DNA of 64,000 nucleotides from Rubrivivax sp. Lineage in GTDB: Bacteria > Pseudomonadota > Gammaproteobacteria > Burkholderiales > Burkholderiaceae_C. The notes under the pieces are model-generated. The model saw only the letters and a list, made by a program, of their open reading frames with translations. It had not been told where the DNA came from and made no database searches. The DNA lies in NCBI GenBank assembly GCA_027490215.1, contig JAIXYO010000030.1, forward strand, positions 1 to 64,000, given 5' to 3'. Positions 1 to 8,251 of the stretch are shown here, piece after piece (the first letter of the stretch is position 1; every line of letters begins with the position of its first letter). Both the position numbers and the translations under genes were made by a program.

Positions 1-839
1 CCGGAGGAGAGTGGAATGGCCTGCGCGGGAGACAAGCCGCCGCTGGACACATGCAGGGCTGCGCAGCCGCGAGCCTTCAATGCCTGCGAGAGCGCCAGCG
101 TGCCTTCGATATCCCATCCACCAGGCACCCAGTCGGTGGCCGACACGCGCACCCACACCGGCTTGTCGGCGGGGAAGGCGGCGCGAACCGCGTCGAACAC
201 CTCCAGCGGAAACCGGATGCGATTCGCCAGGCTGCCGCCGTATTCGTCGGTGCGCTGGTTCGACAGCGGCGACAGGAACTGGTGCAGCAGGTAGCCATGC
301 GCGGCGTGGAGCTCGATGCCCTCGAAACCCAGTCGGGCGGCGCGACGGGCTGTCGCCACGAAGTCATCGCGGACCTTGGCGAGACCGGCGCGGTCGAGCG
401 CCAGTGGCGGCACTTCACCGGCGGAATGCGGCAGGTTCGAGGCCGATACGGTTTGCCAGCCTTCGGTCTCGTCAGGCCGGATCTGTGTGCCGCCTGCCCA
501 GGGCGCGCGGCTTGACGCCTTGCGACCGGCATGAGCGATCTGGACCGCCACCGCGATCGGCGAGTGGGCGCGGATGGCCGCCAGCACGCGGGCCAGGCCC
601 GCCTCGTTGGCGTCGGAATACAGCCCCAGATCCTGCGGCGAGATGCGGCCCTCGGGTGACACCGCGGTGGCTTCCAGAATCAGCAAGCCGGCGCCCGACA
701 GTGCCAGGTGCCCCAGGTGGATCATGTGCCAGTCGCCCGGCGTGCCCTCGCTGGCGGAGTACTGGCACATCGGCGCGACGACGATGCGGTTGGGCAGACG
801 CAGCGCATCCAATTGCCAAGGGGAGAACAGGTGACTCAT
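1..839 (-). CDS. NADH:flavin oxidoreductase, Old Yellow Enzyme family (partial, C-terminus outside window)
   Basis: This is the N-terminal ~279 residues of an FMN-dependent TIM-barrel ene-reductase of the OYE/YqjM type; the rest lies beyond the left edge. Visible family marks are LPNRIVVAPMCQYSA near the N-terminus, the QIAHAGRKAS stretch with the conserved His and Arg, and ELHAAHGYLLHQFLSP followed by NQRTDEYGGS. Such enzymes reduce activated C=C bonds with NAD(P)H in the cytosol; the substrate cannot be inferred. The start at 839 (MSHLFSPW) matches family N-termini. An in-frame ATG at 887 lies next to the upstream terminator hairpin and is less likely. The family call is firm, the specific role is unknown. 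Confidence 0.88.
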   Translation of the reverse strand, partial: MSHLFSPWQLDALRLPNRIVVAPMCQYSASEGTPGDWHMIHLGHLALSGAGLLILEATAVSPEGRISPQDLGLYSDANEAGLARVLAAIRAHSPIAVAVQIAHAGRKASSRAPWAGGTQIRPDETEGWQTVSASNLPHSAGEVPPLALDRAGLAKVRDDFVATARRAARLGFEGIELHAAHGYLLHQFLSPLSNQRTDEYGGSLANRIRFPLEVFDAVRAAFPADKPVWVRVSATDWVPGGWDIEGTLALSQALKARGCAALHVSSGGLSPAQAIPLSS

Positions 840-888
840 CAGGTTTTTGTCGGTGTGGATCCAACTCCGAGGATAACGAGCGGCCATG

Positions 889-912
889 AAAAAAGGGCCC
901 TCAGGCCCTTTT
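889..912 (-). terminator. Rho-independent terminator of the PEP-CTERM gene
   Basis: GGGCC (895-899) pairs with GGCCC (904-908) around a 4-nt loop, and flanking A and T runs extend the stem. On the minus strand the hairpin ends in six U residues. It lies 18 nt beyond the PEP-CTERM stop codon and separates that gene from the oxidoreductase. Confidence 0.8.
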
Positions 913-929
913 CATGGCGAACGCAAGGT

Positions 930-1622
930 TCACACGTTGCGGCGACGGCGTGCCAGCCAGCCCATCGCGGTCAGGCCTGCGAGCAGCATCACGCCAGTTT
1001 CGGGTTCCGGAACGGCCACCACGTTGTAGCTGATCTCCAGCTTGTTCTGCGGGTTCGAGACGATGCTGGACACCGTACCGTCTTCAAGCACATAGGCTGT
1101 CAGCAGCAAGCTGGCGTTACTGAGGGTGAATGTGGTGAAGGGGCCCGGAAGCGTCTCTTGCTGCGAGAAGTATCCTGCGTTCAGGGCAATGCTCTCGTTC
1201 TGGTTGGTAATCACGAAATCGATGAGGCTACTGACCGAGATTGGCGCAGCGCCATTGATGGAGACATCGCCGCTGAACTCTATGTTGCTGGTGCCGCCGA
1301 GATCGAAAAACGTCGGGTTGCCAAAAAAGACGGAGAAGTCGCTCAGCGCGTAACCCGGGTTGGCGGTCAGAGTGAAGCTGGGCAGGTCAACGGTCAAGAA
1401 TGCCGTGGTACCTTGCACCGTGTTGACGACGGTTGCACTGTCCGGGATTTGCCAGCTGAAGCCCTCAAACTGAAACCCGTTGAAGGAGCCGTTGGTAAAG
1501 CCCAGCGTGGTGCTCTCGTCGTAGGTCACGGTGGCACCGCCGACATCGAACGAGGTGTCTGCCGAGGCAGCCGAAACGGCCAATAGCAGTGACGCAGCAA
1601 CGAAAACGGGTTTCAGCTTCAT
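930..1622 (-). CDS. PEP-CTERM sorting domain protein
   Basis: A 230-residue exported protein. The N-terminus is a signal peptide (MKLKPVFVAASLLLAVSAASA). The C-terminus has the full PEP-CTERM tripartite signal: VPEPETG, a hydrophobic segment (VMLLAGLTAMGWLA) and a basic tail RRRRNV. Family knowledge says exosortase cleaves such proteins during export, often in exopolysaccharide-producing bacteria. The middle is rich in Ser, Thr, Phe and Gly and looks like beta-sandwich; I recognise no domain. The start at 1622 is preceded by AGGAACC and fits the signal peptide; an upstream in-frame ATG at 1655 would put 11 extra residues before it. No exosortase or EPS gene is in the window, so it is a stand-alone member. 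Confidence 0.88.
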   Translation of the reverse strand: MKLKPVFVAASLLLAVSAASADTSFDVGGATVTYDESTTLGFTNGSFNGFQFEGFSWQIPDSATVVNTVQGTTAFLTVDLPSFTLTANPGYALSDFSVFFGNPTFFDLGGTSNIEFSGDVSINGAAPISVSSLIDFVITNQNESIALNAGYFSQQETLPGPFTTFTLSNASLLLTAYVLEDGTVSSIVSNPQNKLEISYNVVAVPEPETGVMLLAGLTAMGWLARRRRNV

Positions 1623-1721
1623 GACGGTTCCTGTTGGTTGAGCGTTGATTGGCACTTCACGCGGGATGCATCGAATCTAGGGCCGCTGCGGACGCTTGTC
1701 GATCCCGTGACTGAGGGGGGG

Positions 1722-1741
1722 CGAGGGAGATTCGACCCTCG
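1722..1741 (-). terminator. Possible weak terminator hairpin after the AbfD-like gene
   Basis: CGAGGG (1722-1727) and CCCTCG (1736-1741) form a 6-bp stem with an 8-nt loop, starting 9 nt past the stop codon of the minus-strand flavoprotein gene. There is no U run, so intrinsic termination is uncertain. Confidence 0.3.
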
Positions 1742-1749
1742 GGATTTCC

Positions 1750-3393
1750 CTAGTCAGACTCCAGTTTCCCCACCAGGCGTTTCGGCAGCGGCACCATCAC
1801 TGCCTGACCTGGCGTCGTACAGCCGGTGTCGCAACAACGACCGGGCTGGCGGTTCTTGGTGATGGCCCGAGTCTCGTCGTGCAGCACACCACGGTCCAGC
1901 AGGCGTTCGACCAGTTCGACCTTGCTGCCCACCGGGTAGTGGCGCCAGATTTCCTTTTTCATCGCAGCCGGCGAGCCACCACCGTGCAGGCTGATCACCG
2001 AGTACCAGCCGCCCTGGTACGAAGCAGTCAGGCCTTCGACGAAGCGCGCGACCTCGATGCGCTTGTCGTAGGGCACGGCCGGGTTGGCGCGCAGCACTTC
2101 CGCCAGCGTGGCGGCAGTGGCCGGGTTGTGGTCTTCGTCGGGGCCGGGGAGGGCGACGATCAGGCCGCCCGACACTTCATGCGCCAGACGGTGCATGTCG
2201 TAGATCTGTGTCGCCAGCAGGAGCTTGCCGATGTTGCTGAACACTGGCTCGGGCATGAAGCTGCCGCTGTGCTCATCGCGGGTGCCGTAGACGCTGGCGG
2301 CGACGCCGCAGGCGAAGAAGCCTTCGGTGATCTTGATCAGCTCGACCATCGGCTCGCGCAGGCTGCTGGTTTCGCCGGGGTCGAAGCCATTGGCCTCGCA
2401 CATCAGGGCACCGGCACCGATCAACAGATCGCCAAAGCCAGCGCGTGCGGCGATGCAACTGTGGCGGTGGTGGGTCGCGTAGTGGTGGGTGAGCGTGCCG
2501 GAGTGTTCCCACTCGTCGGCGAAGAACACCCGCTCCCACGGCACGAACACCTGGTCGAAGATGACCACGCCGGTCGATTGGCCGTAGCGGCGCGAGAACA
2601 GCGGCGCGCCGTGCTCGACCTTGTCTCCCGGCCGGCCGGCGGGCCGCGCGACGATGGTGATGCCCTTGGCATCGACCGGCACCGCGCAACAGACGGCAAA
2701 GGCAGCGTCTGCCACACCCATGTTGCGCCCTGGCATGACCAGGAACTCGTGCATGTAGGGCGCGCCCGTCACGATCGCCTTGGTGCCCGAGATCACGATG
2801 CCCTTCGCGTTGCGCTCGACGATGTGAACGTAGGTGTCGGGGTTCGCCTGCTGGTGCGGTCGTTTGGAGCGGTCGCCCTTGGCGTCGGTCATCGCGATGC
2901 CGAGAGACAGGTCTTCGGCCTGCACGCGTTGCAGGTAGGCGGCAAATCGGGCGCGGTGCTCGGTGGTTCCACGCGCATCGTCGATGCGAGCGGTGACCTG
3001 GCCAATGGCATTCAGCGCATCGTGTGCCAGGTAGCGCTGCGCACAGCCGGTTTCCTGGCACAGCAGCCGCACCGCTTCGAGCTTGTTGAGCAGGTCACCG
3101 GCCGACTCGTTGATGTGCAGCATTCGGTTGACGAGTTGACCACTGGTCGTCTGTACCGCCGTCATCAAGGGCGCCATCGCCGCATCGTGTGCGAAGTCGT
3201 AGGTCACGCCCAGTGCGTTGACACCGGGCTGCAGGCTGGGCGCGTCGGCCACCGAATCGATCAACTGACCGTCGACGTAGACCACGGGGCGATAGCGGCG
3301 CAGCGATTCGCGGTAGTCGGCGGCGCTCATCAGGTTCGCGGTCGACACAGACGGCATACTCCCCTGGGAGTGTTCGGGCGGAGCGGCGTTCAT
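1750..3393 (-). CDS. 4-hydroxybutyryl-CoA dehydratase / 4-hydroxyphenylacetate 3-hydroxylase superfamily flavoprotein
   Basis: A 547-residue protein resembling AbfD (4-hydroxybutyryl-CoA dehydratase) from the first helix (SAADYRESLRRY) to a late SLHGGGSP motif. The acyl-CoA-dehydrogenase-like fold binds FAD. In AbfD the [4Fe-4S] cluster is held by Cys99, Cys103, His292 and Cys299. Here the matching residues appear to be Cys117, Tyr121, His309 and Ala316, so two of three cysteines are gone and the cluster is probably absent. That argues against true 4-hydroxybutyryl-CoA dehydratase activity and for a monooxygenase-like or unknown flavin reaction. An extra C-terminal tail carries CCDTGC. The start at 3393 has GAGAGGA upstream. 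It is divergent from a TetR regulator across 73 bp holding a palindrome. Confidence 0.82.
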   Translation of the reverse strand: MNAAPPEHSQGSMPSVSTANLMSAADYRESLRRYRPVVYVDGQLIDSVADAPSLQPGVNALGVTYDFAHDAAMAPLMTAVQTTSGQLVNRMLHINESAGDLLNKLEAVRLLCQETGCAQRYLAHDALNAIGQVTARIDDARGTTEHRARFAAYLQRVQAEDLSLGIAMTDAKGDRSKRPHQQANPDTYVHIVERNAKGIVISGTKAIVTGAPYMHEFLVMPGRNMGVADAAFAVCCAVPVDAKGITIVARPAGRPGDKVEHGAPLFSRRYGQSTGVVIFDQVFVPWERVFFADEWEHSGTLTHHYATHHRHSCIAARAGFGDLLIGAGALMCEANGFDPGETSSLREPMVELIKITEGFFACGVAASVYGTRDEHSGSFMPEPVFSNIGKLLLATQIYDMHRLAHEVSGGLIVALPGPDEDHNPATAATLAEVLRANPAVPYDKRIEVARFVEGLTASYQGGWYSVISLHGGGSPAAMKKEIWRHYPVGSKVELVERLLDRGVLHDETRAITKNRQPGRCCDTGCTTPGQAVMVPLPKRLVGKLESD

Positions 3394-3424
3394 CGGGTCT
3401 GTCCTCTCGTCATCACGGCGTTAT

Positions 3425-3439
3425 TTGAACACCGTTCAA
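3425..3439. promoter_or_regulatory. Palindromic operator candidate, TTGAAC-N3-GTTCAA
   Basis: A perfect 6+6 bp inverted repeat with a 3-bp spacer lies in the 73-bp divergent region between the AbfD-like flavoprotein and the TetR-family gene. Size and placement suit a TetR-type operator controlling both directions; binding by this regulator is inference. Confidence 0.55.
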
Positions 3440-3466
3440 TTTAATGTCGCCATGTAGAAATTCCTC

Positions 3467-4213
3467 ATGCCCCGATCCAGCAAAGTCTTGATTCCAGCGC
3501 CCCACGCTTCGGTCGACCACGAGGTGCGCATCGAGCGGCAGCGGGCCGTGACCGACGTGCGCCGCGCGCTCGTGCTGGCGGCGGCCCGGTCGGCTTTTCT
3601 GGAACTCGGCCTCGAGGGCGCGAGCCTGCGGGAAATCGCCAAACGCGCCGGCTATACGCCCGGCGCCATCTACAGCTACTTCTCGAGCAAGGAGGAGGTC
3701 TACGGCGCACTGCTGGGCGAGTCGCTCGAACGGCTCAATGCCGTGGTGGGAGCTGCCGACGCAGCGCCCGAGCGCCGATCGGCTTCCGTTCACGGCGAGA
3801 CGGCGCGCTTGCGACAAGCGCAGCGCGCATTGCGCGCCAAGGCGACGGCGTTCTTCGAGTTCTACCGCGAGAGCCCGCGCGACCTGGACCTGGGCTTTTA
3901 CCTTTTCCACGGCATGCAGCCGCGCGGACTGACGCCTGCGCTGAACGAGCAACTCAATGCCCGGCTGCGGGATGCACTGGCACCGACACAGCAGGCCCTT
4001 GCTGCGCTCGGCCTCGACGAGGACGATGCGCAGGCGGAAGTGACCGCGCTGTTTGCGCACATCGTGGGCCTGCTGCTGCTGAGCCACACCGGCCGCATTC
4101 GCATGTTCAGGCAGCAATCCCAGGCGCTGTTCGATCGCTACCTCGATGCACTGATCGCACGGGCTTCCAGACCGGCTGAGACGGGCTCCGCGCAATGCGG
4201 TTCGACACCATGA
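3467..4213 (+). CDS. TetR/AcrR family transcriptional regulator
   Basis: A 248-residue regulator with a TetR helix-turn-helix at about residues 45-75 (GASLREIAKRAGYTPGAIYSYF, then SSKEEVY). The remainder is a helical ligand-binding domain. About 25 residues precede the usual start of the DNA-binding domain, so a later start is possible. It is divergent from the AbfD-like flavoprotein and its 3' end overlaps the isochorismatase-like gene by 19 bp, so it probably controls those two. The palindrome at 3425-3439 is its likely site. The ligand is unknown. Confidence 0.88.
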   Translation: MPRSSKVLIPAPHASVDHEVRIERQRAVTDVRRALVLAAARSAFLELGLEGASLREIAKRAGYTPGAIYSYFSSKEEVYGALLGESLERLNAVVGAADAAPERRSASVHGETARLRQAQRALRAKATAFFEFYRESPRDLDLGFYLFHGMQPRGLTPALNEQLNARLRDALAPTQQALAALGLDEDDAQAEVTALFAHIVGLLLLSHTGRIRMFRQQSQALFDRYLDALIARASRPAETGSAQCGSTP

Positions 4214-4755
4214 ACCTGATCGACCCAGCGACGTCGGTCCTGGTGCTGGTGGACTATCAGCAGCGCCTGCTGCCGGCCATCCACAACGGTGCTCAGGTAC
4301 TCGCGCACGCAGTGCGCATCGCAGAAGTGGCCCGCGAACTCGGCATCCCGATCTTCGGTACCGAGCAATACCCGGAGGGCCTGGGGCCGAACGACGAAGC
4401 CATCAAACAGCGCTGCGATGCGACCTTGTCGAAGACGCACTTCGATGCGTGTGCCGCGGGGCTGCTTGAACTGCTGGCCCCCGACAGCTCGAAAGCGCCA
4501 CGCGAAGTCGTCATTGCCGGCTGCGAGGCCCATGTCTGCCTGCTGCAGACCGCGCTGGGCCTGCTGGCGGCGGATCTGAAGGTGTACGTCATTTCGCAAG
4601 CCTGCGGCTCTCGCACCGCAGAGAACCAAGAGCTCGCGATGCAAAGACTCCGGCAGGCGGGCGCCGAGATCGTCAGCGTGGAGATGGTCGCTTTCGAGTG
4701 GCTGCGAAGCAGCAGGCATCCGTGCTTCAAGCGCGTCTTGGCCTTGTTGAAATAG
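4195..4755 (+). CDS. Isochorismatase-like cysteine hydrolase
   Basis: A 186-residue single-domain protein of the isochorismatase-like (cysteine hydrolase) family. The catalytic triad pieces are visible: Asp in LVLVDYQQRLLPAI, Lys in LSKTHFDAC, and the nucleophile Cys at the end of AGCEAHVC. The cis-peptide region before the Cys is in the expected place. Such enzymes cleave amides, ureido groups or isochorismate; the substrate cannot be read from sequence. It overlaps the TetR gene, which suggests co-transcription. An alternative start is Met6 at 4210. It may act with the divergent flavoprotein on the same compound, but that is only positional. Confidence 0.85.
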   Translation: MRFDTMNLIDPATSVLVLVDYQQRLLPAIHNGAQVLAHAVRIAEVARELGIPIFGTEQYPEGLGPNDEAIKQRCDATLSKTHFDACAAGLLELLAPDSSKAPREVVIAGCEAHVCLLQTALGLLAADLKVYVISQACGSRTAENQELAMQRLRQAGAEIVSVEMVAFEWLRSSRHPCFKRVLALLK

Positions 4756-4759
4756 TCTG

Positions 4760-6100
4760 TTACCGCAGCACCAGCTTGCGGCCGAATGGCGCCACCGCCG
4801 ACGCATTCGCTTCGGGCACCGCCCAGATCACCGGCCAGCGCGGGCGATGGTGCGCCGGGCCGTCGAGATCGGTCAGCACGACGCCAATGTCCGGATGATG
4901 CGCATCGGCCTCTTCCAGCAGTGGTGTGAAGTCGGTGCCACCACCGCCGCGGAACACGATATCGCGCAGGCCTGTGCGGTTCGGCGTCGCCCGACCAGGC
5001 TCGAAGCGGGTGACTTCGCGCACCTGGTCGTCGCCAATGACCAGCACCAGGCCGGCCTCGAGCCTGCGCACGATCGCCTCGACCTCGCAGGCGAAGCGCT
5101 GCATCAGCATGTCGTCTACCGAGCCCGACACATCGACGATCACCACCAGCCGCGGCACCGATTTCGATGAGCTGAAGCCGGGTTCCCAGGGCATGCGCCA
5201 GTTCACCCCGGCGCGTCCCTGGTTCGCCAGGTAAGAGCGCGAGGGCCGTGACCACGAGATGTCGCGCCTGGGCGCCAGGCTGCGCGCCAGCTGGGTGCGC
5301 AGCACCTGCTCCCACGGCGTGTGTGTGGTCGGCAGGTCGGCGATGAGCGTGCGCAGCATCGAGAACGCGCCGTCGTTTGCATGGGCACGTGAAATTCGCT
5401 CGCTCCACTCGCGGGCCTGCTCGGCGCCGTCTTCGGGCGCCTCCTGAGCGTCGGCACCCGGCTTCAGGTCGTCCTGATCCTGGCCACCCAAGGCGCGCAC
5501 GCTGGCCGCGCGCGGACCGTCGCGCTGGCCGCCATCGGCCTGAGGGCGACGGTCGTCGATCGCGCGGTACAAGCGCTCGACATCCCATTCCAGCAGCGCA
5601 GCCTCGACACTGCTTTTCATGCCGACTTCTGCGGCGAGAAGCCGATCGATCGTCACCGCCTTGGCCGGCAGCTGCAGCCAGCTCAGGTGATCGAGCGTGC
5701 TGTTGACGATGGCATCGGCACACCGATTGAACAGCTGCAGGTCGGCATCGCCCAGCCGGTGCTGCAGATCGAGGTAGCGCTGCGGGTGGCGCAGCGCAAT
5801 GTGCAGCACTTCGTGGGCAACCCAGCCGACCTGTTCGGCCAGCGACAGGGCTTCGAAGCTGGTGCTGTAGAGGATCGTGTGGCCATCTGTGGTCACTGGC
5901 GGAGCGGGCTTCGTTGCAGGAGCCGCGATGCCGGCTGCCTGATCGGGTCCCTCGGGCAGATCCAGATGCCGGACCCACAGCGCCAGCCCACCCGTCGAGG
6001 GCGCGTACTCCACCATGCGCTGGATCGCCCGCGTGCCGCGGTGCTGGTAAACCGCCAGCGGCGTGTCGGGCTCGGCCACTGCCGAGGGCAGCTCACCCAC
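4760..6100 (-). CDS. VWA-like protein with putative metallopeptidase domain (DUF2201 type)
   Basis: A 446-residue protein. The N-terminal part carries the zinc-type motif HEVLHIALRH (about residues 91-100). The C-terminal part is a von Willebrand A-like domain with a MIDAS start VVIVDVSGSVDD and a later VLTDLDG. This matches the DUF2201 family of putative metallopeptidase/VWA proteins found next to MoxR-type AAA+ ATPases. The start overlaps the end of the AAA+ gene by 8 bp, so the two are translationally coupled. Family knowledge suggests a AAA+/VWA pair that remodels or activates a client protein; the client is unknown. No signal peptide or membrane segment is seen. Confidence 0.85.
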   Translation of the reverse strand: MGELPSAVAEPDTPLAVYQHRGTRAIQRMVEYAPSTGGLALWVRHLDLPEGPDQAAGIAAPATKPAPPVTTDGHTILYSTSFEALSLAEQVGWVAHEVLHIALRHPQRYLDLQHRLGDADLQLFNRCADAIVNSTLDHLSWLQLPAKAVTIDRLLAAEVGMKSSVEAALLEWDVERLYRAIDDRRPQADGGQRDGPRAASVRALGGQDQDDLKPGADAQEAPEDGAEQAREWSERISRAHANDGAFSMLRTLIADLPTTHTPWEQVLRTQLARSLAPRRDISWSRPSRSYLANQGRAGVNWRMPWEPGFSSSKSVPRLVVIVDVSGSVDDMLMQRFACEVEAIVRRLEAGLVLVIGDDQVREVTRFEPGRATPNRTGLRDIVFRGGGGTDFTPLLEEADAHHPDIGVVLTDLDGPAHHRPRWPVIWAVPEANASAVAPFGRKLVLR

Positions 6101-7202
6101 TCTGGTTCTCGTGGCTGCGTTTTTCGGCGTAACGGCGGTATGCCGGGCTGTCGAGGATCGTGCCTTCCAGCCCCTTGTCGAGTGCCGACTGCATCAGCAG
6201 CTCCATCGCCAGCGTCTGCGCCTCGCGCAGTGGCAGCGCCACGTTGCCGCGCACCTCGGGCAGTTGCTCGATGATCTCCAGAGCGCGCGCCAGCGCGGTC
6301 TCGTCGGTGCTGGCCGCAAGCAGCCCGTAGACCATGCCATAGAGGCCGTCGAGCGTCTTCGGCAGCAGAGCCAGCGTCTCGGCGCCAGGATGGCAAGCAA
6401 GAAGCCGCACGACATCGACCGCCGCCTGCAACTCGCGCAGCACGCCGAAGAATTCAGCCGCATTCGCTGCACCGATGCGGCCCTGCACGAAGACGCGCTG
6501 AGCCTGCTCCGACAAGCCTGACTTCAGCACATTCGAGATGTCTTCCCAGCCCCGTGGACTGGCGCCGACGAGGTGGTCGTTGGCCAGTTGCGATTGGGTG
6601 TCGTCGAGCCGGTCCGGCCGCACCTTCAGGTAGGCCATCACTTCGGGCGCGAAGCCGGACGCAACGGCGTGCGCGAGGAAGGCGTCGATCACCGTCTGCA
6701 CATTGAAGTGGAACATCCGGTCGGCCAGCGCCGTGCCCATGTCATGGCTGACCGCGCCGTGGAAACTGGCGTTGCCCGCAGCGATCACCTGCCAGCCGTC
6801 GGGCAGCCGGTAGTTGCCGACGCGGCGATCGAGGATCAGCGAATAGGCTGAGATCTGCAGCCGCTGGTCGGCAGCGGTCAATTCATCGAGGAAGAGGATG
6901 CCCGCAGGCTGATCAGGCGGCGGCAGAAACTCGGGCGGGAACCACACGGTCTTGCCCTGAACGTCGTCGGCATAGATCGCGCCGCGGATGTCCACCGGCT
7001 CGATGGTGGTCAGTCGCAGATCGACCAGCGGCACGCTGAAATGAGCTGCGACCTGCCGCACCACCGACGACTTGCCGACCCCGCGCGTGCCCCACAGCAT
7101 CGATGCGCGCTTGCGCAGCGTGGTGTCGGCGTACTGCTCGATCAGCGCGGCCTTGGCCGCAGCGATCGAGATCGGGGGGATGTTCATCGGATTGCCGAGC
7201 AT
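6093..7202 (-). CDS. MoxR-like AAA+ ATPase
   Basis: A 369-residue AAA+ ATPase with Walker A GTRGVGKSS near residue 40, Walker B ILFLDELT near residue 105, and a sensor region with AAGNASFHGAVSHDMG. The C-terminal third is helical. MoxR-type ATPases pair with VWA proteins to remodel or insert cofactors into targets. The gene lies directly upstream of the VWA/metallopeptidase gene (8-bp overlap) and 10 bp after the stop of an uncharacterised membrane-protein gene, giving a three-gene operon. Met1 at 7202 or Met6 at 7187 could be the start; neither has a strong ribosome site. Confidence 0.88.
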   Translation of the reverse strand: MLGNPMNIPPISIAAAKAALIEQYADTTLRKRASMLWGTRGVGKSSVVRQVAAHFSVPLVDLRLTTIEPVDIRGAIYADDVQGKTVWFPPEFLPPPDQPAGILFLDELTAADQRLQISAYSLILDRRVGNYRLPDGWQVIAAGNASFHGAVSHDMGTALADRMFHFNVQTVIDAFLAHAVASGFAPEVMAYLKVRPDRLDDTQSQLANDHLVGASPRGWEDISNVLKSGLSEQAQRVFVQGRIGAANAAEFFGVLRELQAAVDVVRLLACHPGAETLALLPKTLDGLYGMVYGLLAASTDETALARALEIIEQLPEVRGNVALPLREAQTLAMELLMQSALDKGLEGTILDSPAYRRYAEKRSHENQSG

Positions 7203-7212
7203 CGATCACCCA

Positions 7213-8232
7213 TCAGGTTGAGGTGTGGTTCTTGGAGAAATCGGGTGCCGGTTCACCCGCCGTGCCAGCAGCGGCCCAGCTCGGCTGCGTCAGGCGGCGT
7301 GGCCAGGGCGGAATCTCGATCTGCGGCAGTTCGCGAAAGCAGAAAATCAGCCCGAGCAACAGTGGCGGCGATTGGAACATCAGTATGCGCAGCAGGGAGT
7401 CCTCCGACAGGCCCATGCTGGGCACTGCTGCAGCCAGACCGATCAGCGTGATGGTGACTGTCAACGGGACCGCACGCCGACAGGTCACGCGCCAGCGGCG
7501 CGCGTGCCAGCGCTCGTGGAAGTGGCGAGGCGGCTCGGCCAGGGTCTGCGCGAGGTGCGCTGCGGTGCGCACCAGCTTCTGCTCGGCATCGCGGCTGCGC
7601 GCCTGGGCCTTGCCGCGCAAACGCAGGCTGCATTTCCAGCCAGCTCCCGCACGGATCAGGCGCGCCCAGCTCCAACCCATCACCGCGAACAGGTCCTCGG
7701 GCAGGTCGTAGCGCTCGCCTGCCGATTTCAATTCCAGCTCGGCCGGGAAGCTGCCGTATGCAGGCAACTTCATCGAGATCGTCAGTGCGCCGACCTGTGC
7801 GACGGCGTGCGTCAGGATCATCGACGGCGTAGAAACTTGTGCGCCGCTGCCTGGCCGCTCAGACGCGTCGAGCCGATGGTTTTCAGCGATCAGGAATCCG
7901 GGTTGCGAATGCATTTGCCGACGCAAGGGCACGGCCTCGATCTGAGCCAGCAGCTCGCCAGGTTTGTCGCCTTCGGAGTACAGCGTCGCTTCCAGGCCGC
8001 ATGGGAGCACCAGATGGCGGGTCAGCCTGAAGTCCTTCTTCGATCCGTTCTCGAGCACCAGGGTTTCGCGCAGATCAGGGAGGCTTTCGCCCTCGCCGAC
8101 ATGGCTGATTGCCTTGAACACCAGACGCCGCTCGAGCCTGTCGCTCGCGGCCAGATCGACGTGCCGACCTCGGGCGGTGAACGGTGCTACCAGCCCGAGG
8201 ATCTCGTGGTGTGTCAACGGCGGTGTAGCCAT
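7213..8232 (-). CDS. Uncharacterised membrane-anchored protein of the AAA+/VWA operon
   Basis: I do not recognise a family for this 339-residue protein. About 240 soluble residues are followed by an Arg-rich stretch (HERWHARRWRVTCRRA) and two hydrophobic segments near the C-terminus (VPLTVTITLIGLAAAVPSMG and ILMFQSPPLLLGLIFCF). This predicts a cytosolic domain tethered by a hairpin of two membrane spans, with a short Pro-rich tail. The start at 8232 (MATPPLTHHE) is preceded by a GGGAG-like site; an upstream extension into the previous gene looks non-coding. It is first in the operon with the AAA+ ATPase and VWA protein and may be their membrane partner (inference). Confidence 0.7.
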   Translation of the reverse strand: MATPPLTHHEILGLVAPFTARGRHVDLAASDRLERRLVFKAISHVGEGESLPDLRETLVLENGSKKDFRLTRHLVLPCGLEATLYSEGDKPGELLAQIEAVPLRRQMHSQPGFLIAENHRLDASERPGSGAQVSTPSMILTHAVAQVGALTISMKLPAYGSFPAELELKSAGERYDLPEDLFAVMGWSWARLIRAGAGWKCSLRLRGKAQARSRDAEQKLVRTAAHLAQTLAEPPRHFHERWHARRWRVTCRRAVPLTVTITLIGLAAAVPSMGLSEDSLLRILMFQSPPLLLGLIFCFRELPQIEIPPWPRRLTQPSWAAAGTAGEPAPDFSKNHTST

Positions 8233-8251
8233 CACCGAATCCGCTCCCTCG

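Noticed and set aside
1879-3444. Long plus-strand open frame (521 codons) opposite the AbfD-like gene
   Set aside because: It is antisense to a clear homologous gene; the translation is His/Val/Gly/Arg-rich without domains. High-GC DNA often leaves such frames open.
4293-5978. 561-codon minus-strand frame across the isochorismatase and VWA genes
   Set aside because: It runs through two well-supported genes in another frame and its translation is Arg/Ala/Gly low-complexity.
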